A stretch of 51,328 bases of DNA from contig JABDPJ010000011.1 of NCBI GenBank assembly GCA_013042835.1, positions 1 to 51,328 on the forward strand, given 5' to 3'. The position numbers and the translations under genes were made by a program. The notes under the pieces are model-generated. The model was not told the origin of the DNA, ran no database searches, and saw nothing but the letters and a program-made list of their open reading frames with translations. Below, piece by piece: positions 35,969 through 46,328 of this stretch; positions within the stretch are counted from its first letter, which is position 1; the number at the start of each line of letters is the position of its first letter. Source of the DNA: Lysobacterales bacterium. GTDB lineage: Bacteria > Pseudomonadota > Gammaproteobacteria > Xanthomonadales > SZUA-36.

Positions 35969-37246
35969 CTAGGGCGTAATGACTTCCTGACCACCCATGT
36001 AGGGCTGCAGCACATCGGGAACCCGGATGGAACCATCGCGCTGCTGATAGTTTTCCACGACTGCGATCAGGGTGCGGCCTACCGCCAGTCCGGAACCGTT
36101 GAGCGTATGCAGTGACTCCGGTTTTCCGGTTTCGGGGTTACGCACCCTGGCCTTCATCCGGCGGGCCTGGAAATCACCGCAATTGCTACAGGATGATATT
36201 TCACGAAATGCTTCCTGCCCCGGCAGCCAAACTTCGATATCGTAAGTTTTGCAGGCTGAAAAACCCATATCCCCGGTGCACAACACGATGGTCCGGTAGG
36301 CCAGGTCGAGTTTCTCCAGGATCTTTTCCGCGTTGCGGATCAATTCCTCGTGTGCAGCCACTGACTGCTCCGGCCTGACGATATGCACGAGTTCAACTTT
36401 TTCAAACTGGTGCTGGCGGATCATGCCACGGGTGTCCTGCCCGGCTGACCCCGCTTCACGGCGGAAGCAAGGCGTCTGGGCTACGTATTTGACTGGCAGT
36501 TCATCGGCCGCGTAAATTGTATCCGCTGCCAGGTTGGTGACCGGCACTTCGGCGGTCGGCACCAGGTAGCGGGGCGGCTCATCGGTGGTCGCAAAGGCGT
36601 CATCACCAAATTTGGGCAGCTGACCCGTACCCTGCATGGCCTCGCCCTTGACCAGGTATGGCACGTAGACTTCCGTGTAACCATGCTCCTGCGTGTGGAC
36701 ATCCAGCATGAATTGCGCCAACGCGCGGTGCAGGCGGGCAAACGACGCTTTTAGAAGGGTGAAACGCGCACCGGCCAGTTTTGCAGCGGCCTCGGCATCC
36801 ATCATCTTGTGCAGTTCGCCCAGTTCTACGTGGTCACGGGGTTTGAAATCGTAGGTAGGGACCACACCCCATTTGCGCAGTTCGAAGTTTTCACTTTCGT
36901 CCTCGCCCACGGGTACGTCCGCGGCGGCAAGGTTGGGCATATCCAGCATCCATGCAGCCTGTTGATCGCGCACTTCCCTGAATTCGGATTCCGCTGTCTT
37001 CAGCTCGTCCCCCAGCCTGGCGACTGCTTCGAGCAAGGGTTGAATGTCTTCTCCCCTGGCCTTGGCCTGGCCAATGGATTTAGCGCTGGAATTACGTTGA
37101 CTCTGTAATTCCTCCACCTTGATCTGGAGCGTCTTGCGCCGCGCTTCAAGCGCTTCGTAGGCATCCGTGTCAAGGCTGTAACCGCGCTCCAGGAGCGCCT
37201 TTGCGGTTGTCGCCAGTTCGTGTCTTAATAATTGTGGGTCAAGCAT
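35969..37246 (-). CDS. serS: Seryl-tRNA synthetase
   Basis: 425-residue class II synthetase charging tRNA-Ser. An N-terminal coiled-coil arm (about 25-100, binding the long variable arm) precedes the catalytic core with motif 2 [21 protein letters not shown] and [20 protein letters not shown], and motif 3 [20 protein letters not shown]. Length is normal. It follows lolA on the same strand with a 138-bp gap. The rarA gene that commonly lies between lolA and serS is absent. Confidence 0.98.
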   Translation of the reverse strand: MLDPQLLRHELATTAKALLERGYSLDTDAYEALEARRKTLQIKVEELQSQRNSSAKSIGQAKARGEDIQPLLEAVARLGDELKTAESEFREVRDQQAAWMLDMPNLAAADVPVGEDESENFELRKWGVVPTYDFKPRDHVELGELHKMMDAEAAAKLAGARFTLLKASFARLHRALAQFMLDVHTQEHGYTEVYVPYLVKGEAMQGTGQLPKFGDDAFATTDEPPRYLVPTAEVPVTNLAADTIYAADELPVKYVAQTPCFRREAGSAGQDTRGMIRQHQFEKVELVHIVRPEQSVAAHEELIRNAEKILEKLDLAYRTIVLCTGDMGFSACKTYDIEVWLPGQEAFREISSCSNCGDFQARRMKARVRNPETGKPESLHTLNGSGLAVGRTLIAVVENYQQRDGSIRVPDVLQPYMGGQEVITP

Positions 37247-37384
37247 TTGAATATTCTGTCCATCAGGCCAGGCGGCATTGTAACGCCTGCGAATAAAATT
37301 GTCCGCACTAAAACAGGTTTGATGGATTGATTAAGCCTGCCGGCCGCGTTGCCCGGTCCGGCCTGCCAGAGCTATCGGTTGAGC

Positions 37385-38032
37385 TCACTCTTGTAAAGCA
37401 GCCACACCCACCACGTCAGCACCTTCCGGTGGCGTGAAAACGAACAGCCCGGCATCTAACCCGGTGTTCTTATGCGCCCCTGCAAAGCGAATTTCCGTGC
37501 GTTGCCCGAATGCGTCCTCCATGGCCATCATGCGGATACCGCCGGCATCCAGGCCCAGCAAAATACGTTCGAATTCGGATGCTTCCTGGCGGCTCTTCAA
37601 TTCCAGTATCTGAACATCTTCAAAGGCGCCCAATTCGGCCACATTGAACTGCTCATCCAGGCGCTTGACATCCGCCAGTATCATCAGTGGCGAATCGGAG
37701 GACTCACTTGATTGGGGTTTGACGGTCACCTGCTGCAATGACTCATCGTAAATCCAGATATTTTTGCCGTCTGCAACAATGGTCTCGGGAAAATCGCCCA
37801 CGTACACCCAGCGCAGCGTATCGCGGCTCTGCAACCAGACGTTGCCCCCACTCTGATCCTGGATACTACCGTCCTGGGCAATGACCGTCTGGGTAAATTC
37901 AGCCTGAAAAGTTTCCAGTCCCTCTGCGAAACGCTCAAGTTCTGTACGCGCAGGCCCGTGCTCATTCGCCGGTAGCGGCGACGTCAGCAGACCCAAAACA
38001 ACGGCTAAAAACGATATACAAAAAGATTTCAT
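37385..38032 (-). CDS. lolA: Outer-membrane lipoprotein carrier protein LolA
   Basis: 215-residue periplasmic chaperone carrying lipoproteins from LolCD(E) to the outer membrane. A signal peptide (MKSFCISFLAVVLGLLTSPLPA) is followed by the LolA fold start LERFAEGLETFQAEFTQTV. Later TLRWVYVGDFPETIVADGKNIWIYDESLQQVTV is characteristic. It begins 2 bp after ftsK, a conserved ftsK-lolA pair. Confidence 0.95.
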   Translation of the reverse strand: MKSFCISFLAVVLGLLTSPLPANEHGPARTELERFAEGLETFQAEFTQTVIAQDGSIQDQSGGNVWLQSRDTLRWVYVGDFPETIVADGKNIWIYDESLQQVTVKPQSSESSDSPLMILADVKRLDEQFNVAELGAFEDVQILELKSRQEASEFERILLGLDAGGIRMMAMEDAFGQRTEIRFAGAHKNTGLDAGLFVFTPPEGADVVGVAALQE

Positions 38033-38034
38033 AG

Positions 38035-40356
38035 CTAATCCCGTGGCGGAGGCGGCGCCAGTACTTCGCGTTGCCCGTTGTGTTCGGGCATCGAGACCAC
38101 ACCGCTTGCCTCCATTTCCTCAATAAGACGGGCAGCGCGGTTGTAACCCACGCGCAAGTGCCGTTGCACACTGGATATCGACGCTTTCCTCGACGTAGTT
38201 ACCCAGGCAACAGCTTCGTCATAAAGTTCATCCTGATCGCTCGGGGTTTCCTTCGGTATACCGCTGGCATTGATGGTCATGCCATCGGTGGTCATCTGCG
38301 TCTCTTCGAGGATCTCGTCGACATAATTCGGCTCACCCAGTGACTTGATGTAGTTGACCACCGCGTGAACTTCGTGGTCATCCACGAAGGCGCCATGCAC
38401 ACGCTCCGGAATGGCGGTGCCTGGCGGCATATATAACATGTCGCCGTGGCCCAGCAGTTGTTCGGCGCCCATCTGGTCGAGTATGGTCCGGGAATCGACC
38501 CGTGAGGACACCTGGAAGGCGATGCGGGTTGGAATGTTGGCCTTGATCAGGCCGGTAATGACGTCGACAGACGGCCGTTGGGTGGCCAGGATCAGGTGAA
38601 TTCCTGAAGCACGGGCCTTTTGCGCGAGCCGGGCAATCAATTCATCGATCTTCTTGCCCAGGATCATCATCATGTCGGCAAGTTCATCTACGATGACGAC
38701 GATAAACGGCAGGTGCTCGAGATCCGGAGCCTCCTCATCGGGGTTCATTTCATCCGGCGTAAACAGCGGATCTTTAAGGGGCTTGCCCGCCTCTCGTGCC
38801 TGGCGAATCTTTTTATTGAAGCCCGCCAGGTTACGCACACCCTCCGCCGACATCAGGCGATAACGGCGCTCCATTTCCGCCACGCACCAGCGCAGCGCAT
38901 TGGCGGCTTCTTTCATATCCGTGACAACCGGCGCCAGCAAATGCGGGATATCCGCATATATCGACAACTCGAGCATTTTTGGATCGACCATCACCAGCCG
39001 GACCTCCTCCGGGCTGGACTTGTACAAGATGCTCAAAATCATTGCGTTCAGCGCCACCGACTTGCCCGAGCCGGTCGTGCCGGCCACCAACAGGTGAGGC
39101 ATCTTGGCCAGGTTTGCCACTATCGGCCGCCCGGAGATACTCTTACCCAGCGCCAGGGTCAGGGGCGCAGAGGCTTTGTCATAAACAGATGAACGCAGGA
39201 TTTCGGACAGGAAGACCATTTGGCGGTTGGTGTTGGGTATCTCCAGGCCGATGGTGGATTTGCCCGGAATAACCTCCACCACGCGCACCGAAACGATACT
39301 CAGCCCACGGGCCAGGTCCTTGGCAAGATTCATAATCTGCGCCGACTTCACTCCCGGCGCCGGTTCGAGTTCGAAGCGGGTAATCACGGGGCCGGGATGC
39401 ACCGCCACCACATCCACTTGCACACCAAAGTCCGCCAGCTTGAGTTCCACCTGCTTGGAGAGTGCTTTGAGCGCGTCTTCGCTATAACCGGGCAACTGGT
39501 CATGTGGTTCGTCCAGCATATCCAGCGGCGGCAGGGAATCAGCGGGCATGTTGTTAAACAACGGACGCTGTTTTTCCTTGGCCACACGCTTGCTGGGCTG
39601 ATCGTTCGGCAAGCTGATTGCCGGCTCAATCTTGGGTGCCTTCTTGTCCTTCTGCCGGGCTGAATCCGTCTTTCTGACCACGTCGCGCTTGGCGCGGGCC
39701 CTGCGGCCGGCGAACCAGTCGCGCATGTGCGCAATGCTTTTAACGAGCCAATCCACGATATCCAGCGTGATACGGCCGGTAACATCCATCACGAGGAACC
39801 AGGACAGTCCGGTGAACAGGGTTACACCCACCAGCATCATGGAGAACAGGAATAAGGTGGATCCCAGCATCCCGGTCCACTGCATCAACGGAGAAGCGAC
39901 CACCGCGCCGATCACTCCACCCCCGTTGGCCGGCATGCTTCCGGCCGGCGGTAACAGGTGCATGTCACTGAGACCGGTGGCCGACAGCAGGAACAGGATA
40001 AGGCCGGTAATAATTGCCACGGCCTCCATGACACCCGTTTCCGAGTCCTGTGGCATCTTTTTCCAGACACGCCAACCTCCGTACACCGTAATCACCGGCA
40101 ACAGGTACGCGATGTAGCCGGTAAGGCCCAGGAACGCATCCGCGAGCCAGGCGCCCAGTATGCGTCCGGCATTCTGGACAATGTCTGAATTGGTTGTGCT
40201 GAAAGGTCCCGGATCGGTGGGGCTGTAGGTAAACAGGCAGGCCACCAGGTAAACGGCAACGAGGATGGAGAGCAGGAATGCGCTCTCCTTCAAATGATGG
40301 GTCAGCCGGGAGGGTGTGTTTGCGGTTTTAACAACCTTCTTTCGCGCTTGCGCCAA
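38035..40356 (-). CDS. ftsK: DNA translocase FtsK
   Basis: 773-residue septal DNA pump. About four N-terminal helices (to about residue 175), a short linker rich in charged residues, then the RecA-like motor with Walker [15 protein letters not shown] and Walker [16 protein letters not shown], and a C-terminal winged-helix gamma domain ([20 protein letters not shown]...). The linker is short compared with E. coli FtsK (1329 residues) and like that of many other bacteria. The start is TTG at 40356 behind AAGGTAG. Confidence 0.96.
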   Translation of the reverse strand: MAQARKKVVKTANTPSRLTHHLKESAFLLSILVAVYLVACLFTYSPTDPGPFSTTNSDIVQNAGRILGAWLADAFLGLTGYIAYLLPVITVYGGWRVWKKMPQDSETGVMEAVAIITGLILFLLSATGLSDMHLLPPAGSMPANGGGVIGAVVASPLMQWTGMLGSTLFLFSMMLVGVTLFTGLSWFLVMDVTGRITLDIVDWLVKSIAHMRDWFAGRRARAKRDVVRKTDSARQKDKKAPKIEPAISLPNDQPSKRVAKEKQRPLFNNMPADSLPPLDMLDEPHDQLPGYSEDALKALSKQVELKLADFGVQVDVVAVHPGPVITRFELEPAPGVKSAQIMNLAKDLARGLSIVSVRVVEVIPGKSTIGLEIPNTNRQMVFLSEILRSSVYDKASAPLTLALGKSISGRPIVANLAKMPHLLVAGTTGSGKSVALNAMILSILYKSSPEEVRLVMVDPKMLELSIYADIPHLLAPVVTDMKEAANALRWCVAEMERRYRLMSAEGVRNLAGFNKKIRQAREAGKPLKDPLFTPDEMNPDEEAPDLEHLPFIVVIVDELADMMMILGKKIDELIARLAQKARASGIHLILATQRPSVDVITGLIKANIPTRIAFQVSSRVDSRTILDQMGAEQLLGHGDMLYMPPGTAIPERVHGAFVDDHEVHAVVNYIKSLGEPNYVDEILEETQMTTDGMTINASGIPKETPSDQDELYDEAVAWVTTSRKASISSVQRHLRVGYNRAARLIEEMEASGVVSMPEHNGQREVLAPPPPRD

Positions 40357-40428
40357 TGTTATCTACCTTATCAGGTTTATTGGTTAAGTACTTATATTTC
40401 AAGTTAAATAGAGCTAATCAACAAAGCT

Positions 40429-40456
40429 ATATTACCTTGTACCCAAGACAATTCAA
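40429..40456 (-). promoter_or_regulatory. Candidate sigma-70 promoter for ftsK-lolA
   Basis: On the minus strand TTGAAT (40456-40451), a 16-bp spacer and TAATAT (40434-40429) lie about 75 bp before the ftsK start. The 298-bp ftsK-trxB gap otherwise holds only this and the trxB promoter region. Confidence 0.5.
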
Positions 40457-40553
40457 GCCATAATGCCACAATCAAAACCAATCGTGCGTTTAAACATCCG
40501 CACAGGCATATGGAATATCAGTCCGATCAGTTAAAATGCGGATCTTGAATTTG

Positions 40554-41620
<1,067 letters not shown>

Positions 41621-41634
41621 GGTTTCAGCGCACA

Positions 41635-42333
41635 GTGATTCCGTATCTCTCCCCTGACCCGGAATCACCATTTCCCCCGGTGGAACAGGCCCTTGAATAC
41701 CCCGAGGGCTTGCTTGCAGCGGGTGGGGACCTGTCCCCTGCCCGCCTTGTCAACGCCTACCGGCAAGGCATCTTTCCCTGGTATTCAGAGGGCCAGCCCA
41801 TCCTCTGGTGGTCACCAGCTCCGCGTTGTGTGCTCTATCCCCAGTCCGTGCATATCTCACGCCGGTTGCGCCGCCATTACAACCAGGGCGGTTTTTCACT
41901 GACTGCCGACCGGGCCTTCGAAGAGGTCATTGAAGCCTGTGCGGCGCCGAGGCCGGGCCAGGACGAAACCTGGATCACCGGTGATATGCTGGAAGCCTAC
42001 GTTCGGCTGCATCGACTGGGTATCGCCCATTCCGTGGAGACCTGGGTGGATGGCGAGTTGGCAGGCGGTATATACGGGCTGGCGCTGGGCCGGGTGTTTT
42101 TTGGTGAATCAATGTTCAGCTGGCAGCAGGATGCCAGCAAGGTCGCCCTGGTCGCGTTCTGCCGGCAATTGCAGCTTTGGGACTTCACGGTACTCGATTG
42201 CCAGGTCAGCAACCCGCACTTGCTGAGCATGGGCGCTGTGGAAGTTTCGCGCGAAACCTTTCAGGACCTTTTGAAAACGGCGCTCGAAGCCGAGTGTTGG
42301 CAGCAGGATTTCAGTTGTGAATCGCGCTGGTGA
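41635..42333 (+). CDS. aat: Leucyl/phenylalanyl-tRNA--protein transferase
   Basis: 232-residue enzyme adding Leu or Phe to N-terminal Arg/Lys of proteins, marking them for ClpAP (N-degron pathway). Hallmarks are EGLLAAGGDLSPARLVNAYRQGIFPWY, ILWWSPAPRCVLYP, HSVETWVDGELAGGIYGLALGRVFFGESMFS and DCQVSNPHLLSMGA. The start is GTG at 41635 (VIPYLSPDP), 14 bp after trxB; the longer reading inside trxB is rejected. trxB-aat is a common pair. Confidence 0.95.
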   Translation: MIPYLSPDPESPFPPVEQALEYPEGLLAAGGDLSPARLVNAYRQGIFPWYSEGQPILWWSPAPRCVLYPQSVHISRRLRRHYNQGGFSLTADRAFEEVIEACAAPRPGQDETWITGDMLEAYVRLHRLGIAHSVETWVDGELAGGIYGLALGRVFFGESMFSWQQDASKVALVAFCRQLQLWDFTVLDCQVSNPHLLSMGAVEVSRETFQDLLKTALEAECWQQDFSCESRW

Positions 42334-42344
42334 GAAGCCTTTGA

Positions 42345-43385
42345 CTAACGTTCGCTGTCGCCCGGGGCCAGCATGATATAAACGTGCGTAATCATGTCCT
42401 CCGCCTCCATATTGGCGGGGTCGCTGATGTAATGTTCCCAGGACACCGTCCCTTGGCTCAATCCATGTGCCGACATGTACGCGGCAAGCTTTTCATAGGT
42501 TGGCATCATTTCATCATAGGGTCCGTGATGTACGGCCCTGACGGCGGGTCCGGCAGGAGATTGGCCTGCCTGTATATTGCCGGTCAGATCTGCAGGAATG
42601 ATAGCTACCGGTATCGCCGCGTCAAACTGATAGGTCCCTTCCTCCCAAGCCCGGGTAATGGCCATTGGCTGGCCGGCTATGGCAATCCCCGCACGGCTGA
42701 TGAAGGCGCTGATTTCGGCGTAAGCGGCTGCCATTGACCGGATGATATCCGCAGGGTCCTGGCTGCTTTGGGTAGTCACGAAGAGTATGTTGCTGGCGGC
42801 CACCTGTACGCGTGTGATATCTACCGGGATGAATTCGGCCACCGGCAGGGATTCGGCAAAATCCTTCAGGTTCTTGAGGCCCTGCTCATAATCTCCGCCC
42901 ACCCAGCGGTCGAACAACAGGCCGAAGTAGCGCGCCAGGAAAGAGTCCAGAAAATTGACACCCTCCGTCAAGTCGGAATCAAAAAACCAGGTGATATGCG
43001 TCGCACCCCCCTCCTCCGCAAGAATGAAACCCGTGTCTGCTACACCCTGGGCATCGAAGTCCAGCTTGATATCGATACGCTCAAACGGCCGGCTGGCGAC
43101 AATTTCCTGCCAACCGCTTCCCACCAGTTGCGGGTCTCCCATCCAGCTCAGGCGGGCGCCGACACCCGCATCGGGACCGGAGACCAGGAACTCGGCTTGC
43201 GGGTCCCTGGCAACCCAGGGTGACCAATCCTTGTAGTGCCGGTAGCCGTTCAACAGTTCAAACATCATTGCGGCCGGACGATCAACGACGATCGAACGTT
43301 CAATATGCACCCGCTTCGGTAACAGGTAACCCGTCACAACGAATACAGTTAACAACAACAGTAGTACCAAGCCTGCTTTTTTCAA
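42345..43385 (-). CDS. SRPBCC-GyrI-like two-domain ligand-binding protein
   Basis: 346-residue protein with an N-terminal membrane anchor or signal (MKKAGLVLLLLLTVFVVTGYLLP), an SRPBCC/polyketide-cyclase-like domain (about 30-180, VHIERSIVVDRPAAMMFELLNGYRHYKDWSPW) and a C-terminal GyrI-like/AraC effector-binding domain (about 195-342, with AVRAVHHGPYDEMMPTYEKLAAYMSAHGL). Both domains bind small hydrophobic ligands in other proteins. No DNA-binding domain is present, so it is not a transcription factor. Function unknown. Confidence 0.8.
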   Translation of the reverse strand: MKKAGLVLLLLLTVFVVTGYLLPKRVHIERSIVVDRPAAMMFELLNGYRHYKDWSPWVARDPQAEFLVSGPDAGVGARLSWMGDPQLVGSGWQEIVASRPFERIDIKLDFDAQGVADTGFILAEEGGATHITWFFDSDLTEGVNFLDSFLARYFGLLFDRWVGGDYEQGLKNLKDFAESLPVAEFIPVDITRVQVAASNILFVTTQSSQDPADIIRSMAAAYAEISAFISRAGIAIAGQPMAITRAWEEGTYQFDAAIPVAIIPADLTGNIQAGQSPAGPAVRAVHHGPYDEMMPTYEKLAAYMSAHGLSQGTVSWEHYISDPANMEAEDMITHVYIMLAPGDSER

Positions 43386-43451
43386 AACTTCACCCTTGAA
43401 CTGATTCCAGCGGTTAGCCTAAGAGTGGACCGGTGACAGGTCAAGACAGAC

Positions 43452-44216
43452 TTAGTCCCGCGGCTTGTTGTCGTTTTGCCGGCGTGATTCGAGTTCGAGC
43501 CTGCTTTCGATTTCAGCGGGCTCCGTTACTTCGTGCGCGGTATCCTCGAGCGGCGCTTCACGCTGGGGAAACCAGTCCGGTATGCTGTCATCGTCCTCCC
43601 AGGCGTAACGTTTGACGGGTATGACATCCCAGCGCCGGAAAACGATTGCCAGTGCAACGCCAAGGATCGCGCCGCTCAGGTGCAGTTCCCACGACATGTT
43701 CGGCCGTATGGGCAATACGCCCCAGATCATCGATCCGTAAAGAAACCAGACCATCACCGACACTGCCACGGAGCGCATGTCCATGCGGAGAATACCGCTG
43801 ATAAAGACATAGGCCAGCAAACCGTAAACAAAACCACTGGCGCCAAAATGCAGGCTTGGGCGCCCGATAAACCAGCCCATCAAGCCGGAACCGAGCCAGA
43901 TAATCGGGATGACCCGCATGGCGGCCCGCGGATACAGGTATAAAATGGTGGTCAGGCTGACCAGCAGCGGCAACGTGTTCGAAAACAGGTGCTCAAAGCC
44001 ACCATGCAGCAACGGTGCGGTGAAAAGACCCACGAGGCCCTCGAAGTCCCGCGGGCGCAAACCAAAGCGCGCCAACCCAAGCCCCAGGACACTGTCAATT
44101 ATCAGGATCACCCACAACAGGCTCACCAGCGAGAGGGCGATCTTCAGCGCCAGGTTAAAGCTGCGCCGCGCCCTCGGCGACGATACAAAGCGGGGATCCG
44201 GTTTGCCCAGGTGCAT
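43452..44216 (-). CDS. Rhomboid-family intramembrane serine protease
   Basis: 254-residue membrane protease. The oxyanion segment LLHGGFEHLFSNTLPLL (N80), the catalytic serine S127 in HFGASGFVYG and catalytic histidine H179 in SWELHLSGAILG are all present, so it is probably active. The C-terminal 55 residues are a charged cytosolic tail. Substrates are unknown. It is 8 bp upstream of plsC in the reading of the strand's end, and part of a minus-strand run. Confidence 0.9.
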   Translation of the reverse strand: MHLGKPDPRFVSSPRARRSFNLALKIALSLVSLLWVILIIDSVLGLGLARFGLRPRDFEGLVGLFTAPLLHGGFEHLFSNTLPLLVSLTTILYLYPRAAMRVIPIIWLGSGLMGWFIGRPSLHFGASGFVYGLLAYVFISGILRMDMRSVAVSVMVWFLYGSMIWGVLPIRPNMSWELHLSGAILGVALAIVFRRWDVIPVKRYAWEDDDSIPDWFPQREAPLEDTAHEVTEPAEIESRLELESRRQNDNKPRD

Positions 44217-44224
44217 GGCGTGAC

Positions 44225-44965
44225 CTAACGTAATTCCTCAGGCAAGGCCGAGGCAATCGCCTGCCGTGTCTGTTCCATCAGCCGGTTAATGGACCCTGCA
44301 TCGTCTCTGTCTACGTCGATGGCGGGGTGCACGACCATGCGAATCTTTCCGGGAAAAATAAACAGGGATCTGGGTTTCTGAATGTCCCGCGTGCCGATGA
44401 TGGTCACCGGCAGGATCGGCAGCCCCTGCGAAGTTGCGACCCTGAATGCGCCTTTCTTGAATGGCCTCAATTTCCCATCCGGGCTGCGAGTGCCTTCGGC
44501 AAAAAACAATATTCCGACACCGTCGCCCACGTTGTCGAGCGCATCCTGCACAGCCTTGCGCGCCTGTTCCGGGTTGGAGCGGTCCACGTATATGTGACCG
44601 GCTTTTTCACAACCGATGCCCACACCCGGCACTTTGCGTAATTCCGCTTTCAGCACCCATTTCAAGTCCAGCTTGAGCCAACCGTACACCAGGAAAATAT
44701 CGTATTGGCTCTGGTGATTGCACACAACGACGTAGGATCTGCTGGGATCGGCATTCTCAGCTCCCTCTACTGTGACCCATACCGGCGTCAGAAAAGCAAT
44801 CAGCCGTGCCCAGTTCGCAGCCACGTAGCGACTGGCTATCCTCGGGCTGGACAGCACGGCAACCAGCACCGTCAACCAGCCCGCAATCAGTGTCAATAAA
44901 AAGCCCACGGGCGTCAGCACCAAAAATACATAGAACTGGTACAGCCAATAGGCAATGCGTTTCAT
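44225..44965 (-). CDS. plsC: 1-acyl-sn-glycerol-3-phosphate acyltransferase
   Basis: 246-residue membrane acyltransferase making phosphatidic acid. Two N-terminal hydrophobic segments are followed by motif I NHQSQYD (HxxxxD), AGHIYVDRSN and motif III LFFAEGTRSPDGKLRPFKKGA. The ATG at about 44965 (MKRIAYWLYQFYVF) is used; a longer TTG reading to 45082 would start inside the terminator of the heat-shock gene and is rejected. The stop is 8 bp from the rhomboid gene. Confidence 0.94.
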   Translation of the reverse strand: MKRIAYWLYQFYVFLVLTPVGFLLTLIAGWLTVLVAVLSSPRIASRYVAANWARLIAFLTPVWVTVEGAENADPSRSYVVVCNHQSQYDIFLVYGWLKLDLKWVLKAELRKVPGVGIGCEKAGHIYVDRSNPEQARKAVQDALDNVGDGVGILFFAEGTRSPDGKLRPFKKGAFRVATSQGLPILPVTIIGTRDIQKPRSLFIFPGKIRMVVHPAIDVDRDDAGSINRLMEQTRQAIASALPEELR

Positions 44966-45040
44966 CGTTGAATGGAGTCCGCCTGAAAGTGCAAAGCCTA
45001 CCCACAGGCCATGCTGGTTGCAATCACTGGAAATATCCCG

Positions 45041-45074
45041 GTTAAAAAGAAGGGGGTGCGTAAAAGGCACCCCC
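45041..45074 (-). terminator. Rho-independent terminator of the hsp20 gene
   Basis: On the minus strand GGGGGTGC pairs with GCACCCCC (45074-45067 and 45059-45052), followed by TTCTTTTT. It lies 33 bp after the hsp20 stop and insulates plsC. Confidence 0.9.
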
Positions 45075-45106
45075 GACTTCAAGTGCGTTAAGAAACCGCT
45101 TGGGAT

Positions 45107-45604
45107 TCAGGCCGCGCGGTCCTGTTTCTTGCTGTCTTTCTTCTCACCGGAATCCTTTTCAACGTCCAGCAGACGTCCCGGGGAGCTTCCGATCTCTATC
45201 GTGCGCGGCTTCATGGCCTCGGGAATTTCACGCTCGAGGTCAATGTGCAACAAACCGTTTTCCAGTTCAGCGCCTGTTACCTTGACGTGGTCGGCCAGGT
45301 TGAAACGGCGCTCGAATGAGCGCGTCGCAATTCCGCGGTGCAGGTATTCACCCTGCTCTTCTGACGCTTCCGCGCGATTGCCACTCACCAGCAAACGGTT
45401 TTGCTCGGTGGTGATATTGATCTCTTCTCTGGAAAACCCGGCTACCGCCATGGTGATCCGGTAGTGATCTTCGCTGGTGCTGAGAATGTTGTAAGGCGGG
45501 TAACTGTTACCCTGGTCCTGACGTGTCGCCGAACTCATCAATGAAGCCAGGCGGTCAAAGCCAACTGAAGTCCTGTAAAGGGGTGAAAAATCAAAAGTAG
45601 TCAT
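45107..45604 (-). CDS. Small heat shock protein (IbpA/Hsp20 family)
   Basis: 165-residue ATP-independent chaperone. Its N-terminus MTTFDFSPLYRTSVGFDRLASLM is IbpA-like, and the alpha-crystallin domain (about 35-130) contains YRITMAVAGFSREEINI and GLLHIDLEREIPEAMKPR. The C-terminal tail is charged (GEKKDSKKQDRAA) and longer than in E. coli IbpA. The ATG at 45604 follows AGGAG with eight bases spacing. Transcription is probably from the sigma-32-type promoter at 45703-45730. Confidence 0.94.
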   Translation of the reverse strand: MTTFDFSPLYRTSVGFDRLASLMSSATRQDQGNSYPPYNILSTSEDHYRITMAVAGFSREEINITTEQNRLLVSGNRAEASEEQGEYLHRGIATRSFERRFNLADHVKVTGAELENGLLHIDLEREIPEAMKPRTIEIGSSPGRLLDVEKDSGEKKDSKKQDRAA

Positions 45605-45696
45605 ATCCGTATTCTCCTGATGAAGCAATAAGGTCTAAGTAAAGACTTCCGCCACTCGGGCCGGAAGCTGCCTGTGACCCCCGAAGGCCGTCACAC
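45605..45696 (-). promoter_or_regulatory. hsp20 5' leader, possible RNA thermometer
   Basis: About 92 bases between the predicted heat-shock start and the ATG. Read on the minus strand there are stems GTGAC/GTCAC, CTTCCG/CGGAAG and a weak 3' hairpin in which CTTC faces the GGAG of the ribosome binding site with a four-base loop (ATCA). Such weak pairing over the Shine-Dalgarno region is the design of ROSE-type thermometers in small heat shock genes. Confidence 0.4.
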
Positions 45697-45702
45697 GAAA
45701 CA

Positions 45703-45730
45703 AAATGGGGACGGTTTTTTGCGGTTCAAG
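45703..45730 (-). promoter_or_regulatory. Sigma-32-type heat-shock promoter of hsp20, overlapping the greB stop
   Basis: On the minus strand CTTGAAC (45730-45724), a 13-bp spacer and CCCCATTT (45710-45703) match the sigma-32 consensus CTTGAAA-N13 to 17-CCCCATNT almost exactly. The TGA stop of greB (45728-45726) is inside the -35 element. Confidence 0.8.
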
Positions 45731-46229
45731 TCCCGTAACGGATTTCGACAATTTCGAACCGTTCCAGGCGTTCCGGGAGTTCCACGTCAGCGCTCTCACC
45801 GATGGTTTTTCCCAGCAGCGCGAGAGCCACCGGCGAATCGATTGAAATGAATCCCCTGCCGGCATCGGTCTCATCGACACCCACGATACGGTAGGTCATG
45901 CGATTCCCCGAGGAAACCGACAATGTCACCCAGGCGCCGAAACGTATAACCGACCTATCGGCCGGCGGCCGGTCGACGATCTTCATGATATCGATGCGTT
46001 TACCGAGATAGCGGAGCCGCCGGTCAATACCGCCCAACTGCTTTTTCCGGTAGGTGTACTCGGCATTCTCGGAGCGGTCGCCTTCCGCGGCGGCGGCTGC
46101 CAATGCCTTGACCACTTCGGGGCGCAACGTTTTCCAGAGGTAGCGTGCTTCCTCACGCAGGCGGCTTGCGCCTTCCGGCGTGATATAGGGGCTACCCGGT
46201 TTTTCAGCTGGTCGCCATCGTCCCATCAT
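45726..46229 (-). CDS. greB: Transcript cleavage/elongation factor GreB
   Basis: 167-residue factor that rescues backtracked RNA polymerase. The N-terminal coiled coil has YITPEGASRLREEARYLWKTLRPEV and the acidic tip in AAAEGDRSENAEYTYRKKQL; RRLRYLGKRID matches GreB rather than GreA. The C-terminal FKBP-like domain contains ISIDSPVALALLGKTIGESADVELP. Its 3' end carries the promoter of the next gene. Confidence 0.95.
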   Translation of the reverse strand: MMGRWRPAEKPGSPYITPEGASRLREEARYLWKTLRPEVVKALAAAAAEGDRSENAEYTYRKKQLGGIDRRLRYLGKRIDIMKIVDRPPADRSVIRFGAWVTLSVSSGNRMTYRIVGVDETDAGRGFISIDSPVALALLGKTIGESADVELPERLERFEIVEIRYGT

Positions 46230-46328
46230 TCATACTCTTTCATAGCCCAACTAACGACACCTGCAACGGATTTCATGAAGGTATATAGTAACGTCCTTTT
46301 ACACCACCTCCTCTAAGGAATTTACCTC

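Noticed and set aside
44966-45082. Extended N-terminus of PlsC from a TTG codon
   Set aside because: It would start inside a rho-independent terminator belonging to the upstream hsp20 gene.
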